Assembly: GCA_022360595.1 (NCBI GenBank)
Contig: JAKSCN010000240.1
Span: 1-6,742, forward strand
Source of the DNA: Chromatiales bacterium
GTDB taxonomy: Bacteria; Pseudomonadota; Gammaproteobacteria; Chromatiales; Chromatiaceae
Direction: 5' to 3'
DNA length: 6,742 bases
Shown here: piece after piece, positions 1-6,356 of the stretch
How the letters are laid out: every line of letters begins with the position of its first letter
Position numbering within the stretch: position 1 is the stretch's first letter
Notes under the pieces: generated by a model
The model's input: the letters and a program-made list of their open reading frames with translations, nothing else
Told to the model about the DNA's origin: nothing
Databases searched by the model: none
Position numbers and translations under genes: made by a program

Positions 1-1
1 C

Positions 2-127
2 AACGAGATTCACGTCTTCTATGTGGACGGTTTCAAGATCGCCCGTGAAGAGGCCAGTAACGCCGACCTCCAGCTGCGTATGCAGGGCAACGCCTTCCAG
101 GCGCCTTCTTTGCCGGCTCGCCGCTGA
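2..127 (+). CDS. Gamma-domain fragment of 2-oxoacid:ferredoxin oxidoreductase, 5' partial, ends at a frameshift
   Basis: This frame is open from the left edge and encodes 41 residues beginning NEIHVFYVDGFKIAREEA before the TGA at 125-127. The VDGFKIAREE stretch resembles the part of the 2-oxoacid:acceptor oxidoreductase gamma domain that precedes its conserved 'GAFFA' segment. That segment is not in this frame: after Gln (98-100) the frame gives APSLPARR and stops. In frame +1 the same DNA reads GAFFAGSPLMEMAGLDE, the expected continuation. The fragment is therefore the upstream part of the same gene as the following ORF, separated by an apparent one-base deletion. The stop and the next ATG overlap (TGATG), which can look like translational coupling, but a split in the middle of a domain argues against two normal genes. 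The start of the gene, and any alpha domain, lie outside the window. Confidence 0.75.
   Translation, partial: NEIHVFYVDGFKIAREEASNADLQLRMQGNAFQAPSLPARR
98..102 (+). other. Apparent -1 frameshift site inside the gamma domain
   Basis: Reading frame 2 is correct up to CAG at 98-100, and frame 1 is correct from GGC at 100-102; the two codons share base 100. The local sequence is TTCCAGGCGCC, and one more G (TTCCAGGGCGCC) would give the continuous peptide NAFQGAFFAGSPL. Upstream, frame 1 has stops at 46-48 and 58-60; downstream, frame 2 stops at 125-127. The cause could be a sequencing or assembly error in a short G run, or a real mutation. I see no slippery heptamer or strong following stem that would suggest programmed frameshifting. 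Confidence 0.75.
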
Positions 128-3099
128 TGGAGATGGCCGGCCTGGACGAGAAGAAACTCTTCGCCTCCATCGAGGATCAGCTGGAGCATAAATTCGGCAG
201 CAAGGGCCGCCGCGTGGTGGAGGACAACCTGCGGGTGGTCCGCCGCGGTTTCGACGAGATTCATGAGATCACCAACAAGGTGGTTGGCAGCCATGCTCAA
301 CTGCCTGTGAAGCAGGAGCCGGGACTGCCCGTCATGCTCAAGCAACTGCCACAGGCAGACGGCGGTATCTCCGACGTGCACCGTTTCTGGGAGCAGACCG
401 GCAGCTTCTACGCCACCGGCAAGGGCAATGACAACCTGGCCGACCCCTACCAGGCCCTCTCCCTGATGCCCGCTTCCACCGGTGTCTTCCGAGACATGAC
501 CCAGATCCGTTTCGACTACCCGAAATGGGTGGCGGAGAACTGTACCGCTTGCGGCGATTGCTACAGCATCTGTCCCGACAGCGCCATCCCCGGCCTGGTC
601 AACAAGATCAGCGACGTTTTCAACACCGCCATCAACCGCATCGAGACCGGCGGCCGTCCGACCCAGTACCTGCGCCGGGAGAGCCGCAACGTGGAGAAGC
701 GCCTGCGCGAGCTTCTCGCAGAAGCGGGCGAACAGGCCCAGGTCCGCACCCTGCTCGATCAGGCCGTGCTGGAGACCATCGCTGCGGCCGAGGTGGACGA
801 CGAGGCCCGCCCGGCGCTGGAGGAGGAGTTCGGTCTCTTCCTGCAGGCGATGGTCGAATTCGAATTCTCCATCACCAAGCCCTACTGGAACAACCTGGAG
901 AAGAAGAGCAAAGGCAGCGGTGGCCTCTTCTCTATCACCGTCAACCCCTACACCTGTAAAGGCTGTATGGAGTGTGTCGATGTCTGTGACGACGACGCTC
1001 TGGTGGCCGAACCCCAGACCCAGGATGCCATCAACAAGATGCGCACTGACTGGGAGTTCTGGATCGATCTGCCCACTACCAGTGAGCAGTTCAGCCGCAT
1101 CGACGACCTGGACGAGAAGATTGGTGCCCTGGAGACCCTGCTTCTGGACAAGGCTAACTATGAGTCACTGAATGCTGGTGATGGCTCCTGTCTGGGTTGT
1201 GGTGAGAAGACCGCGCTGCACCTGTTTACCGGTACCGTAACCGCCCTGATGCAGTCCCGTGTCAAGGCGCAGGTTGCCAAGATTGACAAACTGATCGGTG
1301 AGTTGGATCAGCACATCCGTTTGAAGCTGGCCTCTTCGGTCGATCTGACAGACACCGCTGCGGTTAATGCGGCAGTTGACGCCAATGAAGAGACCGATCT
1401 GACCCTGTCCAACCTCTCAGGTAGCCTGGAAGAGGGTAAGGCCACCGATCCGATCGATCAGAAGTGGCTGCGCTGGGCGACTCAGTTGCTGGAAAAACTG
1501 CGCTATCAGAAGTGGCTCTACACCGAGGGCAAGACCGGCCGTGGCCGTGCCGAGATGGGTATCATCAACGCCACCGGTTGTACCTCTGTATGGGGCTCCA
1601 CCTTCCCCTACAACCCGTATCCGTTCCCCTGGACCAGTCACCTGTTCCAGGACTCTCCGTCCGTAGCCATGGGTATCTTCGAAGGTCATATGGCGAAGAT
1701 GGCCGAGGGCTTCAAGGCGATCCGTATGGCAGAGCTGGAGCTGGCCGGAAAGTACAAACCGGAAGAGCATGAGGAGTTCTTCAAACGCTTCAACTGGAAG
1801 CGGTTCACCGAGGAGGAGTTCCACCTCTGTCCGCCAGTGGTTGCGGTTGGTGGTGATGGCGCCATGTACGACATCGGTTTCCAGAACCTCTCCCGTCAGA
1901 TGATGTCGGGTGTACCTGTGAAGGTGATGATCTTGGATACTCAGGTCTACTCCAACACGGGTGGTCAGGCCTGTACCTCGGGCTTCATCAGCCAGGTGGC
2001 GGATATGTCACCCTACGGTAAGGCGTGGAAGGGTAAGTCCGAGACCCGTAAGGAGATGGGCCTGATCGGTGCGGCTCACCGTACTTCTTATGTCCTTCAG
2101 AGCTCCGCTGCCAATGTGACCCACATGATTGAGGGCTTCATCGAGGGTCTGAACAGCAGTCGTCCTGCGGTATTCAACATCTATACCACCTGTCAGCCGG
2201 AACACGGCGTCGGTGACGATGCGTCTACCCGTCAGGCTAAGCTGGCGCTAGAGTCCCGAGCCTATCCACTGTTCAAGTTCGATCCCGATGCGGGTACCAC
2301 CTTTGAAGAGTGCAGCAGCATCGAAGGTAACCCTGCCATCGATTTCGATTGGCCGATGTACAAGATCGACTACCTGGATGAGAGCGGAAATGAAGCGAAG
2401 CTGGAAGTGCCTATGACCTTCGCCGATTTCGCGGTCACCGAGGCCCGTTTCCGCAAGCAGTTCCGTACCGCACCGCCGGAGACCTGGAACGATGACATGG
2501 TGCAGATGCATGAGTTCCTGAAACTCGATGAGGATGACCGTGAAGGCAAGTTCCCCTACATCTGGGGTGTGGATGGCAAGAATCGTTTGACCCGTATCCT
2601 CTGTTCCCAGGAACTGGCGCTCTCCTGCCAGGAGCGTCTCGACTTCTGGTATCAGGTACGTGCCATTGCCGGTGAAGATCCACGCCGTATTGATGCAGCG
2701 GCAGTCGCCAACCAAGCCAAGGCCGAGATGGCCCAGTCACTGGCAACAACGCTGCTGACCCTGTCTGGTGGAGATGCCTCTGCCATGGCCAATACTGTGG
2801 CGGCAGGTGCGGGTGCAGCCCCGGCAGCAGGTGGTGCCGATACCGGCGATTACGAGCCTGTCTGGATTGAGACTCCCGAGTGCACGGCTTGTGATGAGTG
2901 CGTGGATATTGCTCCAGGGATCTTCCAGTACAACGACGACAAGCTGGCCATTGTGGTGAATCCACAGGGTGGTACTTTTGAATCTATCGTAAAGGCGGCC
3001 GAGAAGTGTACTGCTGAGGTGATTCATCCCGGTTCTCCTTGGAATGGTGATGAGAAGAACCTCGATAAGCTGATCAAACGCGCTGAGAAGTTTCAGTGA
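127..3099 (+). CDS. Fused 2-oxoacid:ferredoxin oxidoreductase (PFOR/NifJ-like), gamma tail + 2x[4Fe-4S] + TPP beta domain + C-terminal ferredoxin
   Basis: The enzyme family interconverts a 2-oxoacid plus CoA with acyl-CoA, CO2 and reduced ferredoxin in the cytoplasm, using TPP and [4Fe-4S] clusters. Domains in order (residues counted from the ATG at 127): gamma-domain tail (1 to about 58); ferredoxin-like domain with C139/C142/C145/C149 and C277/C280/C283/C287; beta domain with C355 and C358, C485 (NATGCTSVWG) and C689 as likely proximal-cluster ligands; TPP motif G576-D577-G578 to N610-T611-G612; Ala/Gly-rich linker about 891-907; one-cluster ferredoxin domain with C919/C922/C925 and C961. 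The 990-residue frame is only part of the gene: the gamma domain starts upstream and an alpha domain is expected there. ATG 127 is probably an internal Met, because sense in-family sequence (GAFFAGSPL) precedes it in the same frame. Helical insertions lie near residues 176-255 and 375-475. Substrate (pyruvate or 2-oxoglutarate) cannot be decided without the alpha domain. The neighbouring rnf genes support a role in ferredoxin metabolism. Confidence 0.9.
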   Translation: MEMAGLDEKKLFASIEDQLEHKFGSKGRRVVEDNLRVVRRGFDEIHEITNKVVGSHAQLPVKQEPGLPVMLKQLPQADGGISDVHRFWEQTGSFYATGKGNDNLADPYQALSLMPASTGVFRDMTQIRFDYPKWVAENCTACGDCYSICPDSAIPGLVNKISDVFNTAINRIETGGRPTQYLRRESRNVEKRLRELLAEAGEQAQVRTLLDQAVLETIAAAEVDDEARPALEEEFGLFLQAMVEFEFSITKPYWNNLEKKSKGSGGLFSITVNPYTCKGCMECVDVCDDDALVAEPQTQDAINKMRTDWEFWIDLPTTSEQFSRIDDLDEKIGALETLLLDKANYESLNAGDGSCLGCGEKTALHLFTGTVTALMQSRVKAQVAKIDKLIGELDQHIRLKLASSVDLTDTAAVNAAVDANEETDLTLSNLSGSLEEGKATDPIDQKWLRWATQLLEKLRYQKWLYTEGKTGRGRAEMGIINATGCTSVWGSTFPYNPYPFPWTSHLFQDSPSVAMGIFEGHMAKMAEGFKAIRMAELELAGKYKPEEHEEFFKRFNWKRFTEEEFHLCPPVVAVGGDGAMYDIGFQNLSRQMMSGVPVKVMILDTQVYSNTGGQACTSGFISQVADMSPYGKAWKGKSETRKEMGLIGAAHRTSYVLQSSAANVTHMIEGFIEGLNSSRPAVFNIYTTCQPEHGVGDDASTRQAKLALESRAYPLFKFDPDAGTTFEECSSIEGNPAIDFDWPMYKIDYLDESGNEAKLEVPMTFADFAVTEARFRKQFRTAPPETWNDDMVQMHEFLKLDEDDREGKFPYIWGVDGKNRLTRILCSQELALSCQERLDFWYQVRAIAGEDPRRIDAAAVANQAKAEMAQSLATTLLTLSGGDASAMANTVAAGAGAAPAAGGADTGDYEPVWIETPECTACDECVDIAPGIFQYNDDKLAIVVNPQGGTFESIVKAAEKCTAEVIHPGSPWNGDEKNLDKLIKRAEKFQ

Positions 3100-3111
3100 G
3101 TGGAAAGTCAG

Positions 3112-3140
3112 GGCAGGGCGTTTGGATTGAACGTCCTGCC
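3112..3140 (+). other. Intergenic hairpin between oxidoreductase gene and rnfC
   Basis: GGCAGGGCGTT (3112-3122) pairs with AACGTCCTGCC (3130-3140): 11 pairs including one G.U, with a 7-base loop. It begins 12 bases after the oxidoreductase stop codon. No T-run follows (the next bases are GGGCTATCTG), so it is not a canonical Rho-independent terminator. It could slow 3' exonuclease decay of the upstream message, mark a processing site, or act as a leaky attenuator that gives the oxidoreductase and Rnf different expression levels. The structure is seen in the sequence; its role is inference. Confidence 0.5.
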
Positions 3141-3149
3141 GGGCTATCT

Positions 3150-3166
3150 GCCTCGTGTTGTGAGGC
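3150..3166 (+). promoter_or_regulatory. Small hairpin overlapping the candidate ribosome binding site of rnfC
   Basis: GCCTC (3150-3154) can pair with GAGGC (3162-3166) across a 7-base loop. The right arm contains GAGG (3162-3165), the best Shine-Dalgarno-like match 8 bases ahead of the ATG at 3174. Formation of this short stem would hide that site. A second possible start, ATG at 3189, has GAGAAG (3176-3181) 7 bases ahead of it and is not masked. Five pairs is a weak stem, so a regulatory role is tentative. Confidence 0.3.
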
Positions 3167-3173
3167 TTGATTT

Positions 3174-4550
3174 ATGAGAAGACTTCAAATGGGCTTTTTT
3201 AATCTGTTCCGAAAGCACAAGACGTTTAGTCATGGTATTCATCCCCTTGAACATAAGGAGATGACTGCCAAGCTGAAAATTCGACGCATACTGTTTGCCC
3301 CAAAGATGGTGATTCCATTATCCCAGCATCGGGGGGTGCCCGCGGTGGCTTTGGTTAAACCCGGTCAGGAGGTGGTTCGGGGTGAACCAATTGCAGAGGC
3401 GGGTGGTTTTGTCTCTGTACCCATGCACTCACCGGTGACTGGCAGAGTGAAGGCGATTGATGAGCTGGTGCCTACCCCAGAGGGGCCTAAGACACCAGCG
3501 ATCATCATTGAAACCTATGAGGCCTCCACGCAGAAGGTGCTTTTTGATTTTCCTCGCGATGTTAACAATCTAACTCCTGAACAGTTGGTTGAGGCGGTTA
3601 AAGATACCGGTATGGTCGGCCTTGGCGGGGCTGCGTTCCCCAGTCATGTAAAGCTGTTGCCACCGGAAGGGAAGAAGATCGATACCATTGTAGTGAATGG
3701 CTGCGAGTGTGAACCTTATCTGACCTGCGACCATCGCGTCATGCTTGAGCAGACGGATAAGCTGATTCGTGGCATCAAGATGGTGATGAAGGCGACAGGT
3801 GCCGAACAAGCCATTATCGGTGTTGAAGATAACAAGCTGGATGCCGTATCACACATTCGTGAAAAGCTGTCGGCGGATTTGCCTATTACCTGCCAAGCAG
3901 TAGAGACTAAGTACCCTCAGGGTGCGGAGAAGATGCTAATCGCTAGTCTGCTGGGAAAAGAGGTGCCATCGGGTGGCATTCCTGCGGATATCGGTGTGGC
4001 AGTCTACAACGTCGGCACGCTGGCCCAGATTGGCGATCTGGTCCCCAATAGCCGGGGGCTGATTGAGCGGGTTGTGACGGTGTCGGGTCCGGGTGTGGAG
4101 AAGCCTGGGAATTATATGGTGCCTATTGGAACGCCATTGCGTTTTCTGCTTGAGCAGGTGGGTGCCGACCTCAACGCCTCAGAGGTGATTCTGGGAGGCC
4201 CCATGATGGGAATGTCGGTGGCATCTCTGGATGTTGCGATAACCAAAGGTGTATCTGGCGTAGTTGTCTATCCACCTCAGGAACAGGATCTGAAGCCACG
4301 TACTGTCTTTCCGTGCATTAAATGCGGAGAGTGTCTCAGCGCCTGTCCGGTAAGGCTCAATCCTTCCATGTTGGCGCAATTAGCAGGAGTCAGGGAGTAT
4401 GAGGTGATGGAGAACGAGTACCACCTGAATGATTGCTTTGAGTGTGGCTGCTGCAGTTATGTCTGCCCCTCGAATATTCCATTGACCCAGTATTTCCGAA
4501 TTGCCAAGGCGGTGAACCGGGAAGCGAAATTGGCTGAGTCTGCCGGTTGA
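3174..4550 (+). CDS. rnfC: Rnf electron transport complex subunit RnfC
   Basis: RnfC is the peripheral cytoplasmic subunit of Rnf that carries the NAD(H)/FMN site and passes electrons through two [4Fe-4S] clusters. Seen here: N-terminal barrel domain with the family's GIHPLEHK opening (residues 21-28); NuoF-like nucleotide/FMN region with GLGGAAFP (149-156) and NGCECEPYLTCDHR (175-188); a probable SLBB region about 290-340; cluster motifs C381/C384/C387/C391-P and C421/C424/C427/C431-P followed by SNIPLTQYFR. The clusters separate it from NqrA, which lacks them. At 458 residues it lacks the long Ala/Lys-rich C-terminal tail of E. coli RsxC (about 740 residues), and so resembles compact RnfC forms. 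The start is uncertain: ATG 3174 gives MRRLQMGFFNLFRK, while ATG 3189 gives MGFFNLFRK, which aligns well with the usual short N-terminus and has its own GAGAAG site. It is the first rnf gene, 74 bases after the oxidoreductase gene. Confidence 0.96.
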   Translation: MRRLQMGFFNLFRKHKTFSHGIHPLEHKEMTAKLKIRRILFAPKMVIPLSQHRGVPAVALVKPGQEVVRGEPIAEAGGFVSVPMHSPVTGRVKAIDELVPTPEGPKTPAIIIETYEASTQKVLFDFPRDVNNLTPEQLVEAVKDTGMVGLGGAAFPSHVKLLPPEGKKIDTIVVNGCECEPYLTCDHRVMLEQTDKLIRGIKMVMKATGAEQAIIGVEDNKLDAVSHIREKLSADLPITCQAVETKYPQGAEKMLIASLLGKEVPSGGIPADIGVAVYNVGTLAQIGDLVPNSRGLIERVVTVSGPGVEKPGNYMVPIGTPLRFLLEQVGADLNASEVILGGPMMGMSVASLDVAITKGVSGVVVYPPQEQDLKPRTVFPCIKCGECLSACPVRLNPSMLAQLAGVREYEVMENEYHLNDCFECGCCSYVCPSNIPLTQYFRIAKAVNREAKLAESAG

Positions 4551-4557
4551 GGTTTTT

Positions 4558-4593
4558 ATGGGTATCTCTTTATCAGAAGTTATTACGAGATAA
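4558..4593 (+). CDS. Possible 11-codon leader ORF between rnfC and rnfD
   Basis: ATG 4558 opens an 11-residue frame (MGISLSEVITR) ending at TAA 4591-4593, 9 bases before the rnfD ATG. It has a good Shine-Dalgarno match, GAGG at 4549-4552 with a 5-base spacer, overlapping the rnfC stop. By contrast rnfD itself has only a weak GAGA (4587-4590) 12 bases ahead of its ATG. Ribosomes leaving rnfC could translate this frame and reinitiate at rnfD. It may equally be chance in a 52-base gap. I know of no protein family for it and claim no function. Confidence 0.2.
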   Translation: MGISLSEVITR

Positions 4594-4602
4594 CAAGTCA
4601 TT

Positions 4603-5655
4603 ATGTTTAAACGATCACCTGTAGAAATCCGCACATCACCGCACATGAAGCGGGCGGTTACAGTGGAACAGATCATGCGCAATGTGGTCTACGCGCTGCT
4701 GCCCATTTGTGCCTGGTCTATCTACCAATTCGGGATAAGTGCTTTGGCACTGATCATCGTTACCACGCTGACCTGTATGGCGACCGAGGCATTCTTCAAC
4801 TGGATGTCGGATCGCCCGAACACGCTGGGTGATTACAGTGTCATTATCACCGGTATGCTGCTTGCGCTGACTTTACCTCCTGGTTTTCCTTTGTGGATGG
4901 CGGCGGTAGCCGGGTTTGTTGCTGTCGGGCTGGGTAAATCCCTGTTTGGCGGAATCGGTTATAACGTGATGAATCCAGCCTTGATCGGCCGGGCGTTTGT
5001 TCAAGCCGCTTTCCCGGTTGCCATCACGACCTGGACGCCATCTTTTGCCCCTGGTCGTTTTGTCGAGTTCATACCTTCTAGCTTGGCACTGCCGTTCATG
5101 TCACCAGTTGATACTTCTGACTGGGTGCAAGAGCACACAATCGATGGTTTCACCGGCGCAACGCCCTTGGCGCTGCAAAAGTTTGAGCAAGTCTCGGTGG
5201 ACACCATGGACCTACTGACCGGAACAGTGGCGGGATCTGTCGGGGAGACCTCTGCGCTGCTGATCTTTGTCTGCGGACTCTATCTGGCGGTCCGCAAGAT
5301 GATGAACTGGCGTATCCCAGCGGGCATATTTTCCATGACCATCCTGGTGACACTACCGCTCTATCTGTGGAAACCGGAGATCTATCCTTCGCCGCAGTTC
5401 ATGTTGTTGTCTGGAGGGTTGATGCTGGGGGCCATGTTTATGGCGACCGATATGGTGGCCTCTCCGCTTACCCCAAAAGGTCTCTGGCTCTACGGGGCGG
5501 TGATTGGCTTTTTGACGGTGATCATCCGACTATACGGTGGCCTGACCGAAGGGGTGATGTACGCCATTTTGATCGCCAATGCCTTGTCACCGATGATCAG
5601 TTCGATTACCCAGCCACGAGTTTATGGTGAGCAGAAGAAGGAGGCTGAATCATGA
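4603..5655 (+). CDS. rnfD: Rnf electron transport complex membrane subunit RnfD
   Basis: RnfD is an integral membrane subunit that carries covalently bound FMN and takes part in the ion-coupled electron path; it is homologous to NqrB. The 350-residue length is typical. The start MFKRSPVEIRTSPHMK matches the family's short cytoplasmic N-terminus. Eight or more hydrophobic segments are visible, for example about 25-43, 46-65, 97-115, 215-230, 238-256, 295-312 and 317-334. Key motifs: GGIGYNVMNPALIGRAF (116-132), DGFTGATPLA (181-190) with T187 as the expected flavinylated threonine (the Vibrio cholerae RnfD site is, from memory, also T187), GSVGETSALL (211-220) and LSGGLMLGAMFMATD (269-283). The C-terminus PRVYGEQKK is family-like. 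Its TGA overlaps the rnfG ATG by four bases (ATGA), which indicates translational coupling. Confidence 0.97.
   Translation: MFKRSPVEIRTSPHMKRAVTVEQIMRNVVYALLPICAWSIYQFGISALALIIVTTLTCMATEAFFNWMSDRPNTLGDYSVIITGMLLALTLPPGFPLWMAAVAGFVAVGLGKSLFGGIGYNVMNPALIGRAFVQAAFPVAITTWTPSFAPGRFVEFIPSSLALPFMSPVDTSDWVQEHTIDGFTGATPLALQKFEQVSVDTMDLLTGTVAGSVGETSALLIFVCGLYLAVRKMMNWRIPAGIFSMTILVTLPLYLWKPEIYPSPQFMLLSGGLMLGAMFMATDMVASPLTPKGLWLYGAVIGFLTVIIRLYGGLTEGVMYAILIANALSPMISSITQPRVYGEQKKEAES
5638..5644 (+). promoter_or_regulatory. Strong ribosome binding site for rnfG
   Basis: AAGGAGG lies inside the end of rnfD, 7 bases ahead of the rnfG ATG at 5652. It is the strongest Shine-Dalgarno match in the window and fixes the rnfG start. 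It also means rnfG can be initiated independently as well as by coupling through the ATGA overlap. Confidence 0.8.
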
Positions 5656-6353
5656 GCAACGATCAGGCTCCAACACAGGAACAGATGCAGGATCACCTGC
5701 CACCGCAGACACCCAGTTTCGCTATGCTGCGAACCTTGGGGGGTATCGCCATGCTGGCGGGTTTCCTGGTAGTGATGGTCTTTCAGTGGACCAAACCGAT
5801 TATTGAAGAGAACAAACGTATCGCTATTGAAAAGGCAGTATTCAGGGTGGTTCCCGGTGCAGCATCCCGTAAGGATTATGTGCTGGGTAAAGAAGGTTTG
5901 TTTACTGCGGATGATGCCAATGCTCAGGGTGAGAAAATCTATGCCGCCTACAATGATGCCGGTGAGCTGAAGGGTATCGCCATGGAGGCGGCTGCTACCG
6001 GTTACGCCGATGTGATCCGTATCCTCTATGGATACAATCCGGCGTGCGAGTGTGTTACCGGCATCAAGGTACTGAAAATGGCGGAGACTCCGGGTTTGGG
6101 TGATAAGATCGCCTTCGATCCCGAGTTTCTGAAAAACTTCGAGGCTCTGGATGCCAAGCTCAATGCCGACAAGACCGCCCTTGAAAATGAGATTGTGGCG
6201 GTCAAGCATGGCAAGAAGACCCAGCCCTGGCAGGTGGATTCCATCTCTGGAGCAACGATCTCCTCTGTGGCGATTGCGCGTATGATCAATCAGAGCGGTA
6301 ACAAGATGTATCCTCTAATCATGAAGCACCTGGATGAACTGAAGGGTAACTAA
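5652..6353 (+). CDS. rnfG: Rnf electron transport complex subunit RnfG (FMN-binding)
   Basis: RnfG is anchored by one N-terminal helix and carries a covalently bound FMN in its FMN-binding domain, which lies on the outer face of the membrane; it is homologous to NqrC. Seen here: polar N-terminus of about 22 residues, one membrane helix about 27-46, then a soluble domain with GYADVIRILYGYNP (117-130), the conserved ETPGLGDKI (145-153), and SGATISS (199-205) with T202 as the expected flavinylated threonine. It is 233 residues long, somewhat longer than the roughly 206 of E. coli RsxG, with extra length at the N-terminus and between 153 and 199. A CxC pair (C132, C134) sits in the loop where homologues usually have Asp/Gly residues. 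It overlaps rnfD by four bases and rnfE follows after 3 bases. Confidence 0.96.
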   Translation: MSNDQAPTQEQMQDHLPPQTPSFAMLRTLGGIAMLAGFLVVMVFQWTKPIIEENKRIAIEKAVFRVVPGAASRKDYVLGKEGLFTADDANAQGEKIYAAYNDAGELKGIAMEAAATGYADVIRILYGYNPACECVTGIKVLKMAETPGLGDKIAFDPEFLKNFEALDAKLNADKTALENEIVAVKHGKKTQPWQVDSISGATISSVAIARMINQSGNKMYPLIMKHLDELKGN

Positions 6354-6356
6354 GTC

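Noticed and set aside
855..866. GAATTCGAATTC palindrome and tandem repeat
   Set aside because: It simply encodes Glu-Phe-Glu-Phe within the oxidoreductase frame and has no wider repeat context.
2248..2965. Long minus-strand open frames (155 and 176 codons) within the beta domain
   Set aside because: They lie wholly opposite a well-supported conserved CDS, have low-complexity or Arg/His/Pro-rich translations typical of antisense shadows, and match no family I recognise.
3112..3140. Rho-independent terminator after the oxidoreductase gene
   Set aside because: The stem is good but the bases after it are GGGCTATCTG with no T-run, so intrinsic termination is unlikely.
3127..3155. TTGAAC as a possible -35 promoter element ahead of rnfC
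   Set aside because: No -10-like hexamer at 16-18 bases (the sequence there is GC-rich), and TTGAAC sits within the loop and right arm of the hairpin.
5622..6209. 195-codon minus-strand open frame opposite rnfG
   Set aside because: The + strand encodes RnfG with its conserved motifs across the same bases; the antisense frame arises from codon bias and shows no recognisable domain.
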